This document shows, piece after piece, positions 1 to 10,830 of a DNA stretch of 64,000 nucleotides (the stretch's first letter is position 1; each line of letters starts with the position of its first letter). The notes below the pieces were generated by a model, which saw nothing but the letters and a program-made list of their open reading frames with translations, ran no database searches and had not been told where the DNA came from. Source of the DNA: Myxococcales bacterium (GTDB taxonomy: Bacteria > Myxococcota_A > Polyangia > Polyangiales > Houyiibacteriaceae); the NCBI GenBank assembly GCA_029863605.1, contig JAOTVB010000005.1, positions 62,001-126,000 of the forward strand, read 5' to 3'. Position numbers and translations under genes: made by a program.

Positions 1-316
1 AGTGGCTCGACGCCCGCGGGTCGCAACACGAACGTCTCGAAGAACCAAGTCGTATGCGCACGGTGCCACTTGGTTGGGCTCGTGTCGGGCATGCTCTGAA
101 CGCATTGGTCTTCCGCCGACAGCGGCGCTGCCAACGCTTCGGTTTGCGCTCGAACTCGTTCGAAATCGCTCGCAAGCCGACCGAGGTGCATCTCGCCTTT
201 CATAGGTACAGCCCTAGACGGGTCAAGAGCGCTGGTGTTACCAAAAATCCGAGCTGTCGTCACTGCTGCGCTTCCGGTCGCGCTGAGAAGGGGTTCCAGC
301 TCGCCTCATGACCTCG
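1..316. other. no gene recognised at left edge
   Basis: Only short open frames on both strands cross this stretch. None has a convincing Shine-Dalgarno sequence or a recognisable protein, and I see no RNA gene or clear terminator. It lies downstream of the minus-strand SnoaL-like gene and could be an intergenic region or the decayed end of something outside the window. Confidence 0.4.
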
Positions 317-823
317 TCATGCTGGCAGAGACGGGCCAGAGTGGAGCAGACGGAGAGCAGCGTCCTTCCAGCCGTAGGTGACGGCCGAGCAAACTTTGAA
401 GCGCGCCTTGCTGATGAGCCATTCATCGCCGACACGCTTGTATTCGTCGTCGTAGTAGCCGCCGACCACGCTGATCGTTTGAGCTTTGGTGTCCATCAAG
501 TGGTAAACGAGGCCCCATCGTCCGCTTGCGTCATTTGGGCCATGAATCTCGATGCGGGGTGGACCACCGTGATGCATTTCGACGATGTGTGTCTGGCATG
601 CGACGTTTTTGAACACCTCATGGAGTCGGTCGCGATGATTCACCAACTCAACCGGCCCATCGTAGTGAATTTCGATCGGCCCCTCGAGGAAGCAGTCGCG
701 GACGCCCTCGACGTCCTTGCTGTCACAGCAATACCAATAGCGTGCTTTTAGAGATTTGATTGCCTCGATGGCTTCGAGCCGAGCGATTCGAGCCTCGAGG
801 GCGCCAGACGGTGTTTGGCTCAT
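317..823 (-). CDS. SnoaL-like / NTF2-fold protein
   Basis: A protein of about 168 residues with the look of the SnoaL_4 / NTF2-like group: an N-terminal helix (LEARIARLEAIEAIKSLKA), then RYWYCCDSKDVEGVRDCF and a hydrophobic beta-rich cone. Relatives are small cone-shaped dehydratases, cyclases or isomerases, or simply ligand-binding proteins, so the substrate cannot be named. I chose the ATG at 823 (MSQTPSGA) over the longer open frame because it gives an ATGA overlap with the upstream TetR gene and matches where family similarity begins. It is probably co-transcribed with that regulator and controlled by its own operator pair. Confidence 0.75.
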   Translation of the reverse strand: MSQTPSGALEARIARLEAIEAIKSLKARYWYCCDSKDVEGVRDCFLEGPIEIHYDGPVELVNHRDRLHEVFKNVACQTHIVEMHHGGPPRIEIHGPNDASGRWGLVYHLMDTKAQTISVVGGYYDDEYKRVGDEWLISKARFKVCSAVTYGWKDAALRLLHSGPSLPA

Positions 824-1509
824 GGTGTGTTTCCTTGTGCTTCCAATGCTGCGGCAAAACCACGAAACAACGCGGAAAGCGCAACGCATAACTCGGTTGG
901 AAGATCCATTTGAAGGTGTTGCAAGTCCGGTCTCTCGAGGGCTCGGTTCACCACCGGCGAAGGATCGGAAGCCTGCCCGATGCCGACCACCACGGCGTGC
1001 ACCTGAAGAAGCAGCCGAGCACCTTGCCCAGGTTCGAGCGCGGGGATCAGCCGTTCGAGCTCGATTCCGGTGCGACCCATCTTCCGCGCAAGAAACGCCT
1101 TGAACGCGACGGCGTCTTGCTCGGTGATGTTCTGCTCGAGCACCGTGTGCAAGAGGGCGAGCAACCGGGTGAGGCGCGGCTGCTCGACGAGCGCGTCTGT
1201 GAGCTCACGGGCTAGGGCATCGGGATCGATGAATGCGTGGCGTGAAAGCCGCCCCCCAATCGCCGCATACCAAGCGTCGAGCGAACGCTGGACGGCCGCC
1301 AAAAACAGGCTCTCCTTGCTCGGGAAATACAGATAGAGGGTTCCCTTGGCGAGGCCGATCTCGTTGGCGAGCCGGGCCATATGAAGCTCGGAAAACCTCT
1401 GCTCAGCAAAAAGCCGCTCTGCCGCACTGAGGATGTCATCACGCCGCTCCGCCCTCGCCTCGACGCTCCGCGCTCGCTTCGTAGATCTTTTCTGCGTAGC
1501 CACCGTCAT
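820..1509 (-). CDS. TetR family transcriptional regulator
   Basis: A 229-aa TetR-type repressor. The basic N-terminal tail is followed by the helix-turn-helix region at about residues 25-70 (RDDILSAAERLFAEQRFSEL, then LANEIGLAKGTLYLYFPSKE), where the GTLYLYF segment is the family hallmark. The C-terminal ligand domain is diverged. The start at 1509 lies 4 bp from the first of two TGACC/GGTCA palindromes, so autoregulation is likely. The stop overlaps the start of the SnoaL-like gene (ATGA). The inducer is unknown; many TetR proteins next to small NTF2-fold enzymes control lipid or aromatic catabolism, but nothing here proves that. Confidence 0.9.
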   Translation of the reverse strand: MTVATQKRSTKRARSVEARAERRDDILSAAERLFAEQRFSELHMARLANEIGLAKGTLYLYFPSKESLFLAAVQRSLDAWYAAIGGRLSRHAFIDPDALARELTDALVEQPRLTRLLALLHTVLEQNITEQDAVAFKAFLARKMGRTGIELERLIPALEPGQGARLLLQVHAVVVGIGQASDPSPVVNRALERPDLQHLQMDLPTELCVALSALFRGFAAALEAQGNTP

Positions 1510-1512
1510 TAC

Positions 1513-1548
1513 TGACCTTAGGTCACATACTAGACTGACCCAAGGTCA
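1513..1548. promoter_or_regulatory. double TetR operator
   Basis: Two palindromes lie just upstream of the TetR start. The first is TGACCT-T-AGGTCA at 1513-1525. The second is ACTGACC-CAA-GGTCAGT at 1534-1550. Their centres are 23 bp apart, about two helical turns, which suits two repressor dimers on one face of the DNA. The shared half-site is TGACC/GGTCA. This is inferred to be the autoregulatory operator of the adjacent TetR gene. Confidence 0.7.
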
Positions 1549-1614
1549 GTTGTCAAGAAGGTCTAACCATTCGAAACCATTACGGACTCTGACACTGCGC
1601 TGTGCCTGCGGGTA

Positions 1615-2478
1615 TCACTGTCGCCCTGGGCTCGGCGCCGGCGGTGGCAGCGTGTCCCTCCCCTGCGGGACTCCCAGCACCGCTCTCAGCACCCGTTGCT
1701 CCACGTCGCGTTCGAGTCGGACTGGAGTCGGAATTCGAAGCAGCAAGTTCACGGTGTTCTTGTCGACGACCTGATAGGTGATCCGGGGATCGACCAGCGG
1801 AGGATTCAACCCATGGCGACGGTACCGAAGCGCGATGGGGCGACGCACATCATTCAGGAACTCCGCGCATGCTTCCTGAGCTGCCGCAAGCGCTCGTTGC
1901 TCGAGCTCCGCGAGATTGCTATCGCGATCCACCGGGATCTTCATGACGTGAAGCATGTATTCGCCGGCCAAGCTCTCGTTGAGGACCGGAGAAGTCATGA
2001 GCAAACTGTTCGGAATGCTGATCGTGCGGCCTGTACGCTGGTGGCCTTGCCCGACTTCCAGCACCAGCGTACTCAGCAGACCGTGATCGATGACATCGCC
2101 GCGAATGCCTTCGATGTTGATGCGATCGCCAACCGAAAACGCGTTCGAGCTGACCCGATAAAAGGCACCTTGAATGCAAGCGAGCGTTTCTTTGGTGCCC
2201 CATACGATCGCCATCGCGAGAACCACGAAAGATACCGCCAAAGCCTGAAGCTGCGCCGCCCAGATTGCGAAAATGCCGAAAGCCAGGATCGCGTAGGAGA
2301 ACGCCCGAACTTGAGAGGCCCACCGCAGTTGCAGGTGGTCGTACTTTGGAAGCCGGCGGCGAATGAATCGCAGAAGGACATAGCGAAGACTAAACACCCC
2401 TGTGAACAGTGCTACCGTGGCAATGATATCCCTCAGAAGCCGTTGATCCTGAAGAAGATCGGAGAAATTTGACGGCAC
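1615..2478 (-). CDS. MscS-like mechanosensitive channel family protein
   Basis: A 287-aa inner-membrane protein with three or four hydrophobic segments in its first ~100 residues. These are followed by the MscS beta domain: GTKETLACIQGAFYRVSSNAF, then FSVGDRINIEGIRGDVIDHG and a strand ending in SIPNSLLMTSPVLN. That region is the family signature for the pore-lining helix and the sm-like domain. It is shorter than multi-domain MscK types. It starts 9 bp after the stop of the HlyD-like gene, so it is probably the last gene of the exporter operon. A stretch-activated or small-molecule channel is likely; a specific role in export is not shown. Confidence 0.85.
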   Translation of the reverse strand: MPSNFSDLLQDQRLLRDIIATVALFTGVFSLRYVLLRFIRRRLPKYDHLQLRWASQVRAFSYAILAFGIFAIWAAQLQALAVSFVVLAMAIVWGTKETLACIQGAFYRVSSNAFSVGDRINIEGIRGDVIDHGLLSTLVLEVGQGHQRTGRTISIPNSLLMTSPVLNESLAGEYMLHVMKIPVDRDSNLAELEQRALAAAQEACAEFLNDVRRPIALRYRRHGLNPPLVDPRITYQVVDKNTVNLLLRIPTPVRLERDVEQRVLRAVLGVPQGRDTLPPPAPSPGRQ

Positions 2479-2486
2479 TACATCAC

Positions 2487-3695
2487 CTAACGAGCTCGAA
2501 CGGATACGCCGTCACGCACACTGTCGCTCGGATACGCGATGACGGTTTCGCCCTCTTCTAACCCGGAAACCAGCTCGGTTTCCAGTCCATTGGTTTCGCC
2601 GAGCTCAACGTCGCGTATCACGGCTTTGCCGTTTTCGACGACGAAAGTCGCCCACTGTTCGTCGTGGCGAAACACGGCGCTCGCGGGAACACGGAGGACG
2701 TCTTCATCCTCCCAGATCGAGATACGTGCTTCGACGCGATAACCGTCGCCTAGAGTCGCCCACGCATCTCGAGGCTCGTCGAGATCGATGATGACGTTCA
2801 CTCTCTGTTCCTCGACGCCCAATGCCGAGAGCTTCGTAAACGCCGAAGGCTCGACTAGCCTGACATGCGCGCGAAGCGGCCGCTTTCCTCCCCATCGTAC
2901 GATCTCGGCGGTGGCGCCGGGCTTGATCCGAGTGGCGTCCTGACTGAGAACGTCGACCACGATTTCGAGCGCGGCCGGGTCGCCTACTTCGATGACCGGC
3001 GTCCCTGCCTGAACGACGCCTTCACTTTGCTGAAGGATGCTCAACACCTGCCCATCGACCGGAGAGACGATCTCCATCTGCTCGTCATCGTCGCCCTTCC
3101 CACTCAGCCTCAGGAACGCCGACCGCGCTAGCTCGAGCTCGTGCTCTGCCACGCGGCCGCCGAAATTCGCAGAGCGAAGGTCCTCCTTGCTGCGCCGCTC
3201 CTCCGAAATTGCACGCTCGGCATCGCTTAGAGCGAGGCCGCCTTGCTCGACGACTGCCCTTGCACGCGCGGCCTCTTTCTCCGCGAAGTCTAGGGCGACA
3301 CGTGCCCGGTTCACTGCAGCCTGTGCTTGCGCCTTGACCGCGAGCGCCGCATCGACCCGTGCTTGCGCCTCTGCCCGCGAGCGCGCATCGAGCAGTGGCG
3401 GCAGTAGCGGTACCAGTCTCGCGAGAACCTGCCCGGCTTTGATAGCGTCCCCGGCATCGAGCTCGATTCGGCCCAGATTGCCCGCAATCGGTGCCGATAC
3501 CAGATAGCGGTCGATGACCCGCGTCTGACCGTCCTCATCGACGGTCACGACGAGCGCTCCTCGAGAAACCTCAGAGGCCTCGACGTCGACGGGGTTCGGA
3601 ATCCAAGCCAACAAGATGACCGTCACCACGAAAGCTGCGGCGAAACCGATCATCAACCAGCGGATCCACTTCCTGCGCGTCGAAGTCCTATTCAT
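2487..3695 (-). CDS. HlyD-type periplasmic adaptor (membrane fusion protein)
   Basis: A 402-aa adaptor with one N-terminal transmembrane helix (about residues 12-31). Next comes a barrel-sandwich/biotinyl-lipoyl half (VSAPIAGNLGRIELDAGDAI), a long Ala/Arg/Glu-rich coiled-coil hairpin (about 105-205), and the second lipoyl half (VSPVDGQVLSILQQSEG) with C-terminal beta domains. This is the standard architecture of adaptors that link an inner-membrane ABC permease to the outer membrane. It lies 13 bp downstream of the FtsX-like permease gene and belongs to the same operon. No TolC-like gene is in the window, so an outer-membrane partner would have to be encoded elsewhere. Confidence 0.9.
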   Translation of the reverse strand: MNRTSTRRKWIRWLMIGFAAAFVVTVILLAWIPNPVDVEASEVSRGALVVTVDEDGQTRVIDRYLVSAPIAGNLGRIELDAGDAIKAGQVLARLVPLLPPLLDARSRAEAQARVDAALAVKAQAQAAVNRARVALDFAEKEAARARAVVEQGGLALSDAERAISEERRSKEDLRSANFGGRVAEHELELARSAFLRLSGKGDDDEQMEIVSPVDGQVLSILQQSEGVVQAGTPVIEVGDPAALEIVVDVLSQDATRIKPGATAEIVRWGGKRPLRAHVRLVEPSAFTKLSALGVEEQRVNVIIDLDEPRDAWATLGDGYRVEARISIWEDEDVLRVPASAVFRHDEQWATFVVENGKAVIRDVELGETNGLETELVSGLEEGETVIAYPSDSVRDGVSVRAR

Positions 3696-3708
3696 CCGTG
3701 ATCACTCC

Positions 3709-6075
3709 TTACTCTCGCGTCTTGAGAACGCCAACGAGGTCCAAGCTATCCGATCTCCTCCGAACGAGAAGCGCGCTGAGCACAGCAGAGACCAAGATGA
3801 CCAAAATCGCAAACGCGTAGGTTTGCTGCGAGATCATCAGCGGAAGCCGGAACTGCTCGGGATCGGCTTGCCCCTCTGCCAACGCTCGCGCGCCGAAGTT
3901 CCCGAAAACCATGCCCACCGGAATGCCGAGCAGGACTTGGACGGCCTGCTCGCCCAGCAGGATTGAGGAGATCTCCCCTCGGGTAAACCCCATCACGCGG
4001 AGCGTAGCCAGATCGCGACTCCGAACCGAAAGGCTCACGCGGGCGTTGTTGTAGACTACTGCAACGGCGATGGCAGTTGCAAAGAGTGTCAGGATCAAGG
4101 TGACCACTTTCATCGTGCGACGTGTTTGCTCCTCAAACTTGTCGAGCACGGTACGCTTCCGAGCGATACTCTGCACACTAGGAATGTCGGTCAATCGGGA
4201 ATGAAGCTCGACTTCGTGCTTGGAATCGACGCGCAGTAAAGCGGCATTCGACGCTGACCCTTCCCGGAGGATTCGATGAAGCTCGTGCTTTTGCATGTAT
4301 CCCTGAATCCCAAACGACTCCTCGACGGTACCCGTGACTCGCAGCTGACGGATACTTCGGTCACCCTCCTTGAGCTCAACCTCGATGAGATCCCCCGGCT
4401 CGGCACCCAACACCTCCGCGAGGATGCTGGTGACCAACACTCCAGTGTGTGGCAAGTGCGCCGGCTGAGCCTTCACGTCATAGAGGCGTCGCAGCTGCGA
4501 GTTGCCCGGAATCCCGATGAGAATCGTATCTCGCCACCTCGGGCCAACCCGCATTCGGACAGGGGTCTGGCGCAATCCTTCCACCTGCTTCACTCCAGGA
4601 AGGCTTCCGATGTAACTCAGACTCCCGTCGTCAACCGCGTCTGCAAAACTGACCGTGATGTCTTCGCGAAGTTTCTTGCCAAACTCCATCTCGATGATCG
4701 GCTGCATCGCGTCCTCCCCGAAGCGCCCCAGGATTACGACACCTACGGCGAAAGCGATTCCCAACGAGGAGAGAAACGTTCGAACGGGGCGTCTCCAGAC
4801 CTCGCGGAACACCATCATTGTGGTTTGCGCCACTCGACCAATTAGAGGGACTCGTTCGATGACGGACGCATGGTATCGCGCCGGGGACGGCGGCCGCATT
4901 GCCTCGGCGGGTGGAAGCTCCACCGCTTGTCGCAAGGCAATGGCGACTCCGAGCACAGCTGCGATGAAACTCGCCAATATCGCATTGATGCTCACCGGGA
5001 GGTCGACGCGGCTACGGATCATCGGAAGACGGAAGAACTGCGCGTACAGGTCGAGCATCGCGTTTCCCATCCAAGCGCCGAGGGCCAAGCCGAACACCGA
5101 TCCGATCGATACGATGATGCAGACCATCTTCAGATAGTGCAGGGCAATCGTACGGTTCCTGTACCCGAGCGCCTTGATGATCGCGATTTGCGACCGCTGA
5201 AGGGTCACCAACCTCGAGAAGACCACGTTCAACAAGAACGCGGCGACCGCCAAGAACACCACTGGAAGAAAGACCACCAGCATTTCGATCTGCTGGAGCT
5301 CGCCGGTGAGCATCAAGTGCGACATCTGGTGCTCACGGGTGACTGCGCCGAGACCTCCGTGCGGTTTCAAAATCCCATCGACCGCGTTCAACACGGCGTC
5401 CTCGTTCGCTCCCGGCTCGAGCCTCAGCACGAGGTTGTTGAACGCGCCCTCCATTTGGAAGGCGGCTGCGACCCCGTCCTCGGCCATCCACAAGGGGCCA
5501 AACCTCCGGTCGTCGACGACGATGGTGCCGGGATCCACCGCAAAGACGAACTCCGGCGAGAGGGCCAAGCCGACGACCATTAGGTCCTGGCGCTTCCCGT
5601 TCAAGATTGCGGGGAGCGTCTCACCCGGCGTGAGGCCATGCGCTTCGGCAAATGGCTCGTAGACGAGCACCTCACGGCCACGTCCGGGTTCCGGAAGACG
5701 ACCGGCTTTCAACAAGACGTCGTTGAGCGGTGCTCGGCCGTGGGTCGGCAAAGAGATGAGCTCGCCACGGGCCGGCGTGAGCAAACCCTCCATCGGGAGT
5801 AGGATCTGCTTGGTAATCCTCGGATAGACGTTGGAGACACCGGGCACGTCGGCGACGCGGTCGGCAACCGAGTTCGGCGCCCGTTTGAGCGGCGCGAAGA
5901 CGTCTGCGAACCGGTAGTTCTCGTAGTAGACGGCGCGCGACTGACCGAGAGCACGCCATGCGGTGCGCAAAGTGATGTAACTCGCGACACCGACGCCCAC
6001 GACCAATGCGATCGTGAAGGCTTGACCCTTCAAACGCATCAGATCACGAAACAGCTTTCGGTCGAGGAGATTCAC
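3709..6075 (-). CDS. ABC transporter permease, double FtsX type
   Basis: A 788-aa permease with two FtsX repeats. An N-terminal helix (about 18-38) and a large extracytoplasmic domain precede a first helix bundle (about 265-390). A second long loop follows, and then a second bundle (about 660-780) ending in [21 protein letters not shown]. This is the long MacB/DevC-like permease form that moves or extracts substrates from the periplasmic side by mechanotransmission. Its start overlaps the stop of the ATPase gene by 4 nt (ATGA), indicating translational coupling. The substrate is unknown. Confidence 0.9.
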   Translation of the reverse strand: MNLLDRKLFRDLMRLKGQAFTIALVVGVGVASYITLRTAWRALGQSRAVYYENYRFADVFAPLKRAPNSVADRVADVPGVSNVYPRITKQILLPMEGLLTPARGELISLPTHGRAPLNDVLLKAGRLPEPGRGREVLVYEPFAEAHGLTPGETLPAILNGKRQDLMVVGLALSPEFVFAVDPGTIVVDDRRFGPLWMAEDGVAAAFQMEGAFNNLVLRLEPGANEDAVLNAVDGILKPHGGLGAVTREHQMSHLMLTGELQQIEMLVVFLPVVFLAVAAFLLNVVFSRLVTLQRSQIAIIKALGYRNRTIALHYLKMVCIIVSIGSVFGLALGAWMGNAMLDLYAQFFRLPMIRSRVDLPVSINAILASFIAAVLGVAIALRQAVELPPAEAMRPPSPARYHASVIERVPLIGRVAQTTMMVFREVWRRPVRTFLSSLGIAFAVGVVILGRFGEDAMQPIIEMEFGKKLREDITVSFADAVDDGSLSYIGSLPGVKQVEGLRQTPVRMRVGPRWRDTILIGIPGNSQLRRLYDVKAQPAHLPHTGVLVTSILAEVLGAEPGDLIEVELKEGDRSIRQLRVTGTVEESFGIQGYMQKHELHRILREGSASNAALLRVDSKHEVELHSRLTDIPSVQSIARKRTVLDKFEEQTRRTMKVVTLILTLFATAIAVAVVYNNARVSLSVRSRDLATLRVMGFTRGEISSILLGEQAVQVLLGIPVGMVFGNFGARALAEGQADPEQFRLPLMISQQTYAFAILVILVSAVLSALLVRRRSDSLDLVGVLKTRE

Positions 6076-6794
6076 CAGCTCAGTTCCCTTGGTGCGATTT
6101 TCGTGTCGTTGCTTTGGTCCTGATGAACTCGACCATCTGCAAGAGAAACGACCCGGTCGGCCATCGAGGCAAGCGGCGCATGGTGCGTGATGATGGCAGT
6201 CGTGGTCCCCAAAGTACGGTTCACCTCGTCGATCACCTCGAGCACCTTGATGCCGGTCTTGAAGTCGAGTGCGCCCGTGGGCTCATCGCAGAGCAAGATG
6301 TCCGGTTGTTTGGCGACTGCCCGCGCGATCGCTACACGTTGCTGCTCTCCGCCCGAGAGTTGCGACGGAAAGTGGTCCATGCGGTCTGCCAGGCTGACGA
6401 GCTCGAGCGCGTCACGGGGATCGAGCGGCTTGTCCGCGATCTCGGTGACCAACGCAACGTTTTCACGCGCGGTCAAGCTAGGGATCAGGTTGTAGAACTG
6501 AAACACGAAGCCCACGTGGTCGCGGCGAAACTGGGTGAGCTCTCGGTCGCTTGCCGCCGTGATGTCACGCCCCATGTACATCACGCGCCCTTCCGTTGGA
6601 ACGTCCAGCCCACCCATGATGTTGAGCAACGTCGATTTCCCACTGCCCGATGGGCCCAGCAAGACCATGAGCTCGCCTCGTCGCAAGCCGACAGTGACGC
6701 CCCGTAATGCATGCACGTCCACGTCGCCCATGCGGTAGATCTTCGTCACGTCGTGCGCGGCGAGCACGACTCCGTGTTCCTCCGACTCCGACAT
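6072..6794 (-). CDS. ABC transporter ATP-binding protein, LolD/MacB type
   Basis: A 240-aa ATPase with Walker [10 protein letters not shown] (about residues 48-56), Q-loop [12 protein letters not shown], signature [14 protein letters not shown], Walker [13 protein letters not shown] and the H-loop ITHH. The spacing and the DEPTGALD motif place it with the LolD/MacB/FtsE group that energises FtsX-type permeases. It is the first gene of the ATPase-permease-adaptor-MscS operon on the minus strand and is coupled to the permease by an ATGA overlap. An exporter of lipoprotein, peptide or lipid-like substrates is the usual role for such sets. Confidence 0.95.
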   Translation of the reverse strand: MSESEEHGVVLAAHDVTKIYRMGDVDVHALRGVTVGLRRGELMVLLGPSGSGKSTLLNIMGGLDVPTEGRVMYMGRDITAASDRELTQFRRDHVGFVFQFYNLIPSLTARENVALVTEIADKPLDPRDALELVSLADRMDHFPSQLSGGEQQRVAIARAVAKQPDILLCDEPTGALDFKTGIKVLEVIDEVNRTLGTTTAIITHHAPLASMADRVVSLADGRVHQDQSNDTKIAPRELSW

Positions 6795-6941
6795 CGTTAG
6801 CTACGGCCGGTGATCTCCTGTGAAATCCACAACCGCGTTGTTCGTACGCCCTGGCAGGATCGTGGTCAACTCTCCCTTGTGCCTAACCGCATAGGAGGAG
6901 TATCACCACTTCTGGCGGTAGGTCGGCTCGGGAGGATCGAG

Positions 6942-7808
6942 ATGCACGTGGAATCGGAGTTCCAGAATGCCACTCTCGGCCAGCAGACGTGGCGCTACCA
7001 TGACTCGGGGCAAGGACGCGCGGTGGTCCTGATCCACGGGTTTCCCGACCTGCCTCATTCGTACGCCATCATCGCGCGTGCGCTCAACGACGCGGGCTAC
7101 CGGACGATCCTTCCCTACCTTCGGGGCTATCACCCCGACACGATCGTGCCTGGGCGCCCGTACGATGCCGTGAGCATCGCGGAAGACGCCATCGGTTTGC
7201 TCGATGCGCTAGGGCTGAGCTCGGCGGTCCTGGTGGGCCATGATTGGGGTGCGTCGGTCGTGTGGGGTGCCGCAGCGATTGGGCCAGAACGGGTCGAAGC
7301 CATCGTCCCCATCGCCATTCCGCATCCCGAAACGCTCCGACCCAAGAATGCCCTCGAGGCAGTGGGCGCTCTGGTTCTTGCTCGGCACTTCGTCTTTTTC
7401 AAGACCCCTTGGGCCGACGCCATGACGAGGCGAGACGACTTTGCCTACATCGACACGCTCTACAAGCGATGGAGTCCCGACTGGAGAGGCCCCGAGCGAG
7501 ACGCCGCACTCGAGCGCATCAAGTCGGCGTTTCGTAATCCAGAGGTGCTCAAAGCCGCGATCGACTACTACCGAGCCGTTTCCACACGGATCGATCCTCG
7601 CCTCATCGGACAACTTCGGTGCCGCGGGCTCATGGTCGCCGGCGGAAAAGACTTCGGCGGCCACATTGGTCCCTACAAGAAGTCCGCGGGGCTGTTCGAA
7701 GGAGGGGCGGACCTCTGGGTCGTACCCAACGCAGGCCACTGGCCGCATCGCGAGGAACAAGCCTTGTTCATCGACCGTCTGCTCGCTTTTCTCGGGGAGC
7801 GAGCGTGA
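6942..7808 (+). CDS. alpha/beta hydrolase, epoxide hydrolase-like
   Basis: A protein of about 288 residues with the epoxide-hydrolase/haloalkane-dehalogenase fold. The oxyanion segment is HGFPD. The nucleophile elbow is VGHDWGA, where Asp rather than Ser is the nucleophile. A lid region follows, and a C-terminal GHWPHREE supplies the catalytic His. I chose the ATG at 6942 (MHVESEF) over the longer frame because GGAGGA sits 5 nt upstream and similarity starts there. It is divergent from the ABC operon and upstream of arsM, but a palindrome-bearing promoter separates it from arsM, so co-regulation is uncertain. The substrate is unknown. Confidence 0.85.
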   Translation: MHVESEFQNATLGQQTWRYHDSGQGRAVVLIHGFPDLPHSYAIIARALNDAGYRTILPYLRGYHPDTIVPGRPYDAVSIAEDAIGLLDALGLSSAVLVGHDWGASVVWGAAAIGPERVEAIVPIAIPHPETLRPKNALEAVGALVLARHFVFFKTPWADAMTRRDDFAYIDTLYKRWSPDWRGPERDAALERIKSAFRNPEVLKAAIDYYRAVSTRIDPRLIGQLRCRGLMVAGGKDFGGHIGPYKKSAGLFEGGADLWVVPNAGHWPHREEQALFIDRLLAFLGERA

Positions 7809-7828
7809 AAAAGAGCGAATTTGAGGCC

Positions 7829-7880
7829 TTGACAAAATTGGTTGACAGCCTCAACTAATTGGTTGCATCCTACAACCAAT
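7829..7880 (+). promoter_or_regulatory. arsM-marR promoter with nested palindromic operators
   Basis: TTGACA occurs at 7829-7834 and again at 7842-7847. The stretch holds four copies of one half-site: ATTGGTTG (7837-7844), CAACTAAT (7852-7859), ATTGGTTG (7858-7865) and CAACCAAT (7873-7880). The second and third form a nearly perfect palindrome, and the third and fourth form a perfect 8-bp inverted repeat around 7 nt. This is a plausible binding region for the MarR-type regulator encoded downstream. The last half-site covers the alternative ATG at 7879, which favours the start at 7891. Confidence 0.75.
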
Positions 7881-7890
7881 GGAGACTGTC

Positions 7891-8733
7891 ATGAAAAACG
7901 AGCAAGTACACGAAGTGGTGAAGACCGGATACGCGGAGATCGCTCGAAAAGGCGGTGGGTGTTGCGGCCCTGCGGTGAAGGCGACGACCTGCTGCGACAG
8001 CGCCGCCCCGACGACGCAAGCCAAAACCGCGTCAAGCATCGGCTACACCGAAGAGGACATCACCGGTCCCGCCGCGGAGGCCAATCTAGGGCTCGGCTGC
8101 GGCAACCCAACGGCACTTGCCAGTCTCGAGCCCGGTGAAGTGGTGGTCGACCTCGGTTCTGGAGCGGGGTTCGACGCGCTCCTCTCGGCGGAGAAGCTCG
8201 GGCCGGAGGGGCGTTTCATCGGCATCGACATGACCCCCGAAATGCTCGAACGCGCTCGAACGAATGCGGTCAGCGCTGGATACGCGCGCACGGTGGAGTT
8301 TCGCGAGGGGCTCATCGAGAACCTCCCCGTGGCATCGGACACCGCGGATGTGATCATCTCGAATTGCGTGATCAACCTCAGTCCGGATAAGCCCCAAGTC
8401 TTTCGTGAGGCTTACCGGGTTCTCAAACCGGGCGGACGACTGGCCGTCAGCGACATTTTGCTGACTCAGCCGTTGCCCCGTGATGTAGCGGAGCTCGCCA
8501 CGAGTTGGATCGCGTGCGTGGGGGGCGCGTCGACGGAAGACGAGTACTTTGGGTACATTCGGGCGGCTGGATTCGAAGGTTTGGAATACACGCGGAAGCC
8601 CGCGAGCATACTGCTGACCGCGGATCTGCAAGACCCCCTTTGGAAGGCCGCGGTCGAGCTCATCGGCGAGAACCGCATCAAGGAGCTGTCCGACACGGTG
8701 TTCAGCTATTCGATCACAGCCAAGAAACCATGA
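7891..8733 (+). CDS. arsM: arsenite S-adenosylmethionine methyltransferase ArsM
   Basis: A 280-aa cytosolic SAM methyltransferase that converts As(III) to methylated arsenicals. The SAM site VVVDLGSGAGFDALL is at about residues 84-98. The family's conserved Cys positions are present: C70 in GLGCGNP, C159 in SNCVINLS and C209 in IACVGGA. Extra Cys pairs at 24-25 (GGGCCGP) and 34-35 correspond to the N-terminal cysteines of ArsM. I prefer the ATG at 7891 because GGAG lies 6 nt upstream, while the ATG at 7879 is inside an operator half-site. The stop overlaps the marR start (ATGA). No arsB, acr3 or arsC is in the window, so methylation seems to stand alone here. Confidence 0.95.
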   Translation: MKNEQVHEVVKTGYAEIARKGGGCCGPAVKATTCCDSAAPTTQAKTASSIGYTEEDITGPAAEANLGLGCGNPTALASLEPGEVVVDLGSGAGFDALLSAEKLGPEGRFIGIDMTPEMLERARTNAVSAGYARTVEFREGLIENLPVASDTADVIISNCVINLSPDKPQVFREAYRVLKPGGRLAVSDILLTQPLPRDVAELATSWIACVGGASTEDEYFGYIRAAGFEGLEYTRKPASILLTADLQDPLWKAAVELIGENRIKELSDTVFSYSITAKKP

Positions 8734-9164
8734 AGGGAGTGATCGACGACGTCATCGCGTTTTGCCGAATGTTCTCGGTCTTCGAGCGAGAGGAGATCTG
8801 TTGCGGCACGGTCACGCCTGCCCAATGCGTGCTGCTCCAGACGCTCCGCTCGGGCGAGTGGGACGTGTCGAGCCTGGCTGCGCAGACGCGCGTGACCAAA
8901 GGCGCGATGACTCGGCTCATCGATGGATTGGAAAAGCGCGGCTGGGTGAGTCGCGAGCAAAGCAACGACGACGGGCGCCGGTTCGTCGTTTCCCTCACGG
9001 CCGATGGCGAAAAGGAATCCAAGCGCCTCGTCCAGCTCACCGAAAAGAGCATCGCGACGATCCTCGGCCGCATCCCTGAGGAGGAGCGCGACCAAGCGAT
9101 CCGAAGCCTCCGCCTTCTCCGCCAAGCCGCAGAGCAGACCCGCTCCCAACTCGACTGCTGTTGA
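8730..9164 (+). CDS. MarR-type regulator, cysteine-rich, coupled to arsM
   Basis: A 144-aa MarR winged-helix protein. Recognition region: VSSLAAQTRVTKGAMTRLID, wing: GWVSREQSNDDGRRFVVSLT, then the C-terminal dimerisation helix. The start at 8730 (MKGVIDDV) gives an ATGA overlap with arsM; the open frame extends upstream inside arsM but without family similarity. Six cysteines stand out for so short a protein: C12, the pair C24-C25, C33, and the terminal pair C143-C144. In this operon they are good candidates for an As(III)-sensing thiolate site, although arsenic operons usually use ArsR. It probably represses its own operon through the CAAC(C/T)AAT half-sites upstream of arsM. Confidence 0.9.
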   Translation: MKGVIDDVIAFCRMFSVFEREEICCGTVTPAQCVLLQTLRSGEWDVSSLAAQTRVTKGAMTRLIDGLEKRGWVSREQSNDDGRRFVVSLTADGEKESKRLVQLTEKSIATILGRIPEEERDQAIRSLRLLRQAAEQTRSQLDCC

Positions 9165-9180
9165 AGAGGGGCAGTCCCCT

Positions 9181-10812
<1,632 letters not shown>

Positions 10813-10830
10813 TGCCTCCTTGCGCGGGGT

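Noticed and set aside
7879-7890. Upstream ATG for arsM
   Set aside because: It lies inside the last operator half-site and has no ribosome-binding site, while the ATG at 7891 has GGAG at the right distance.
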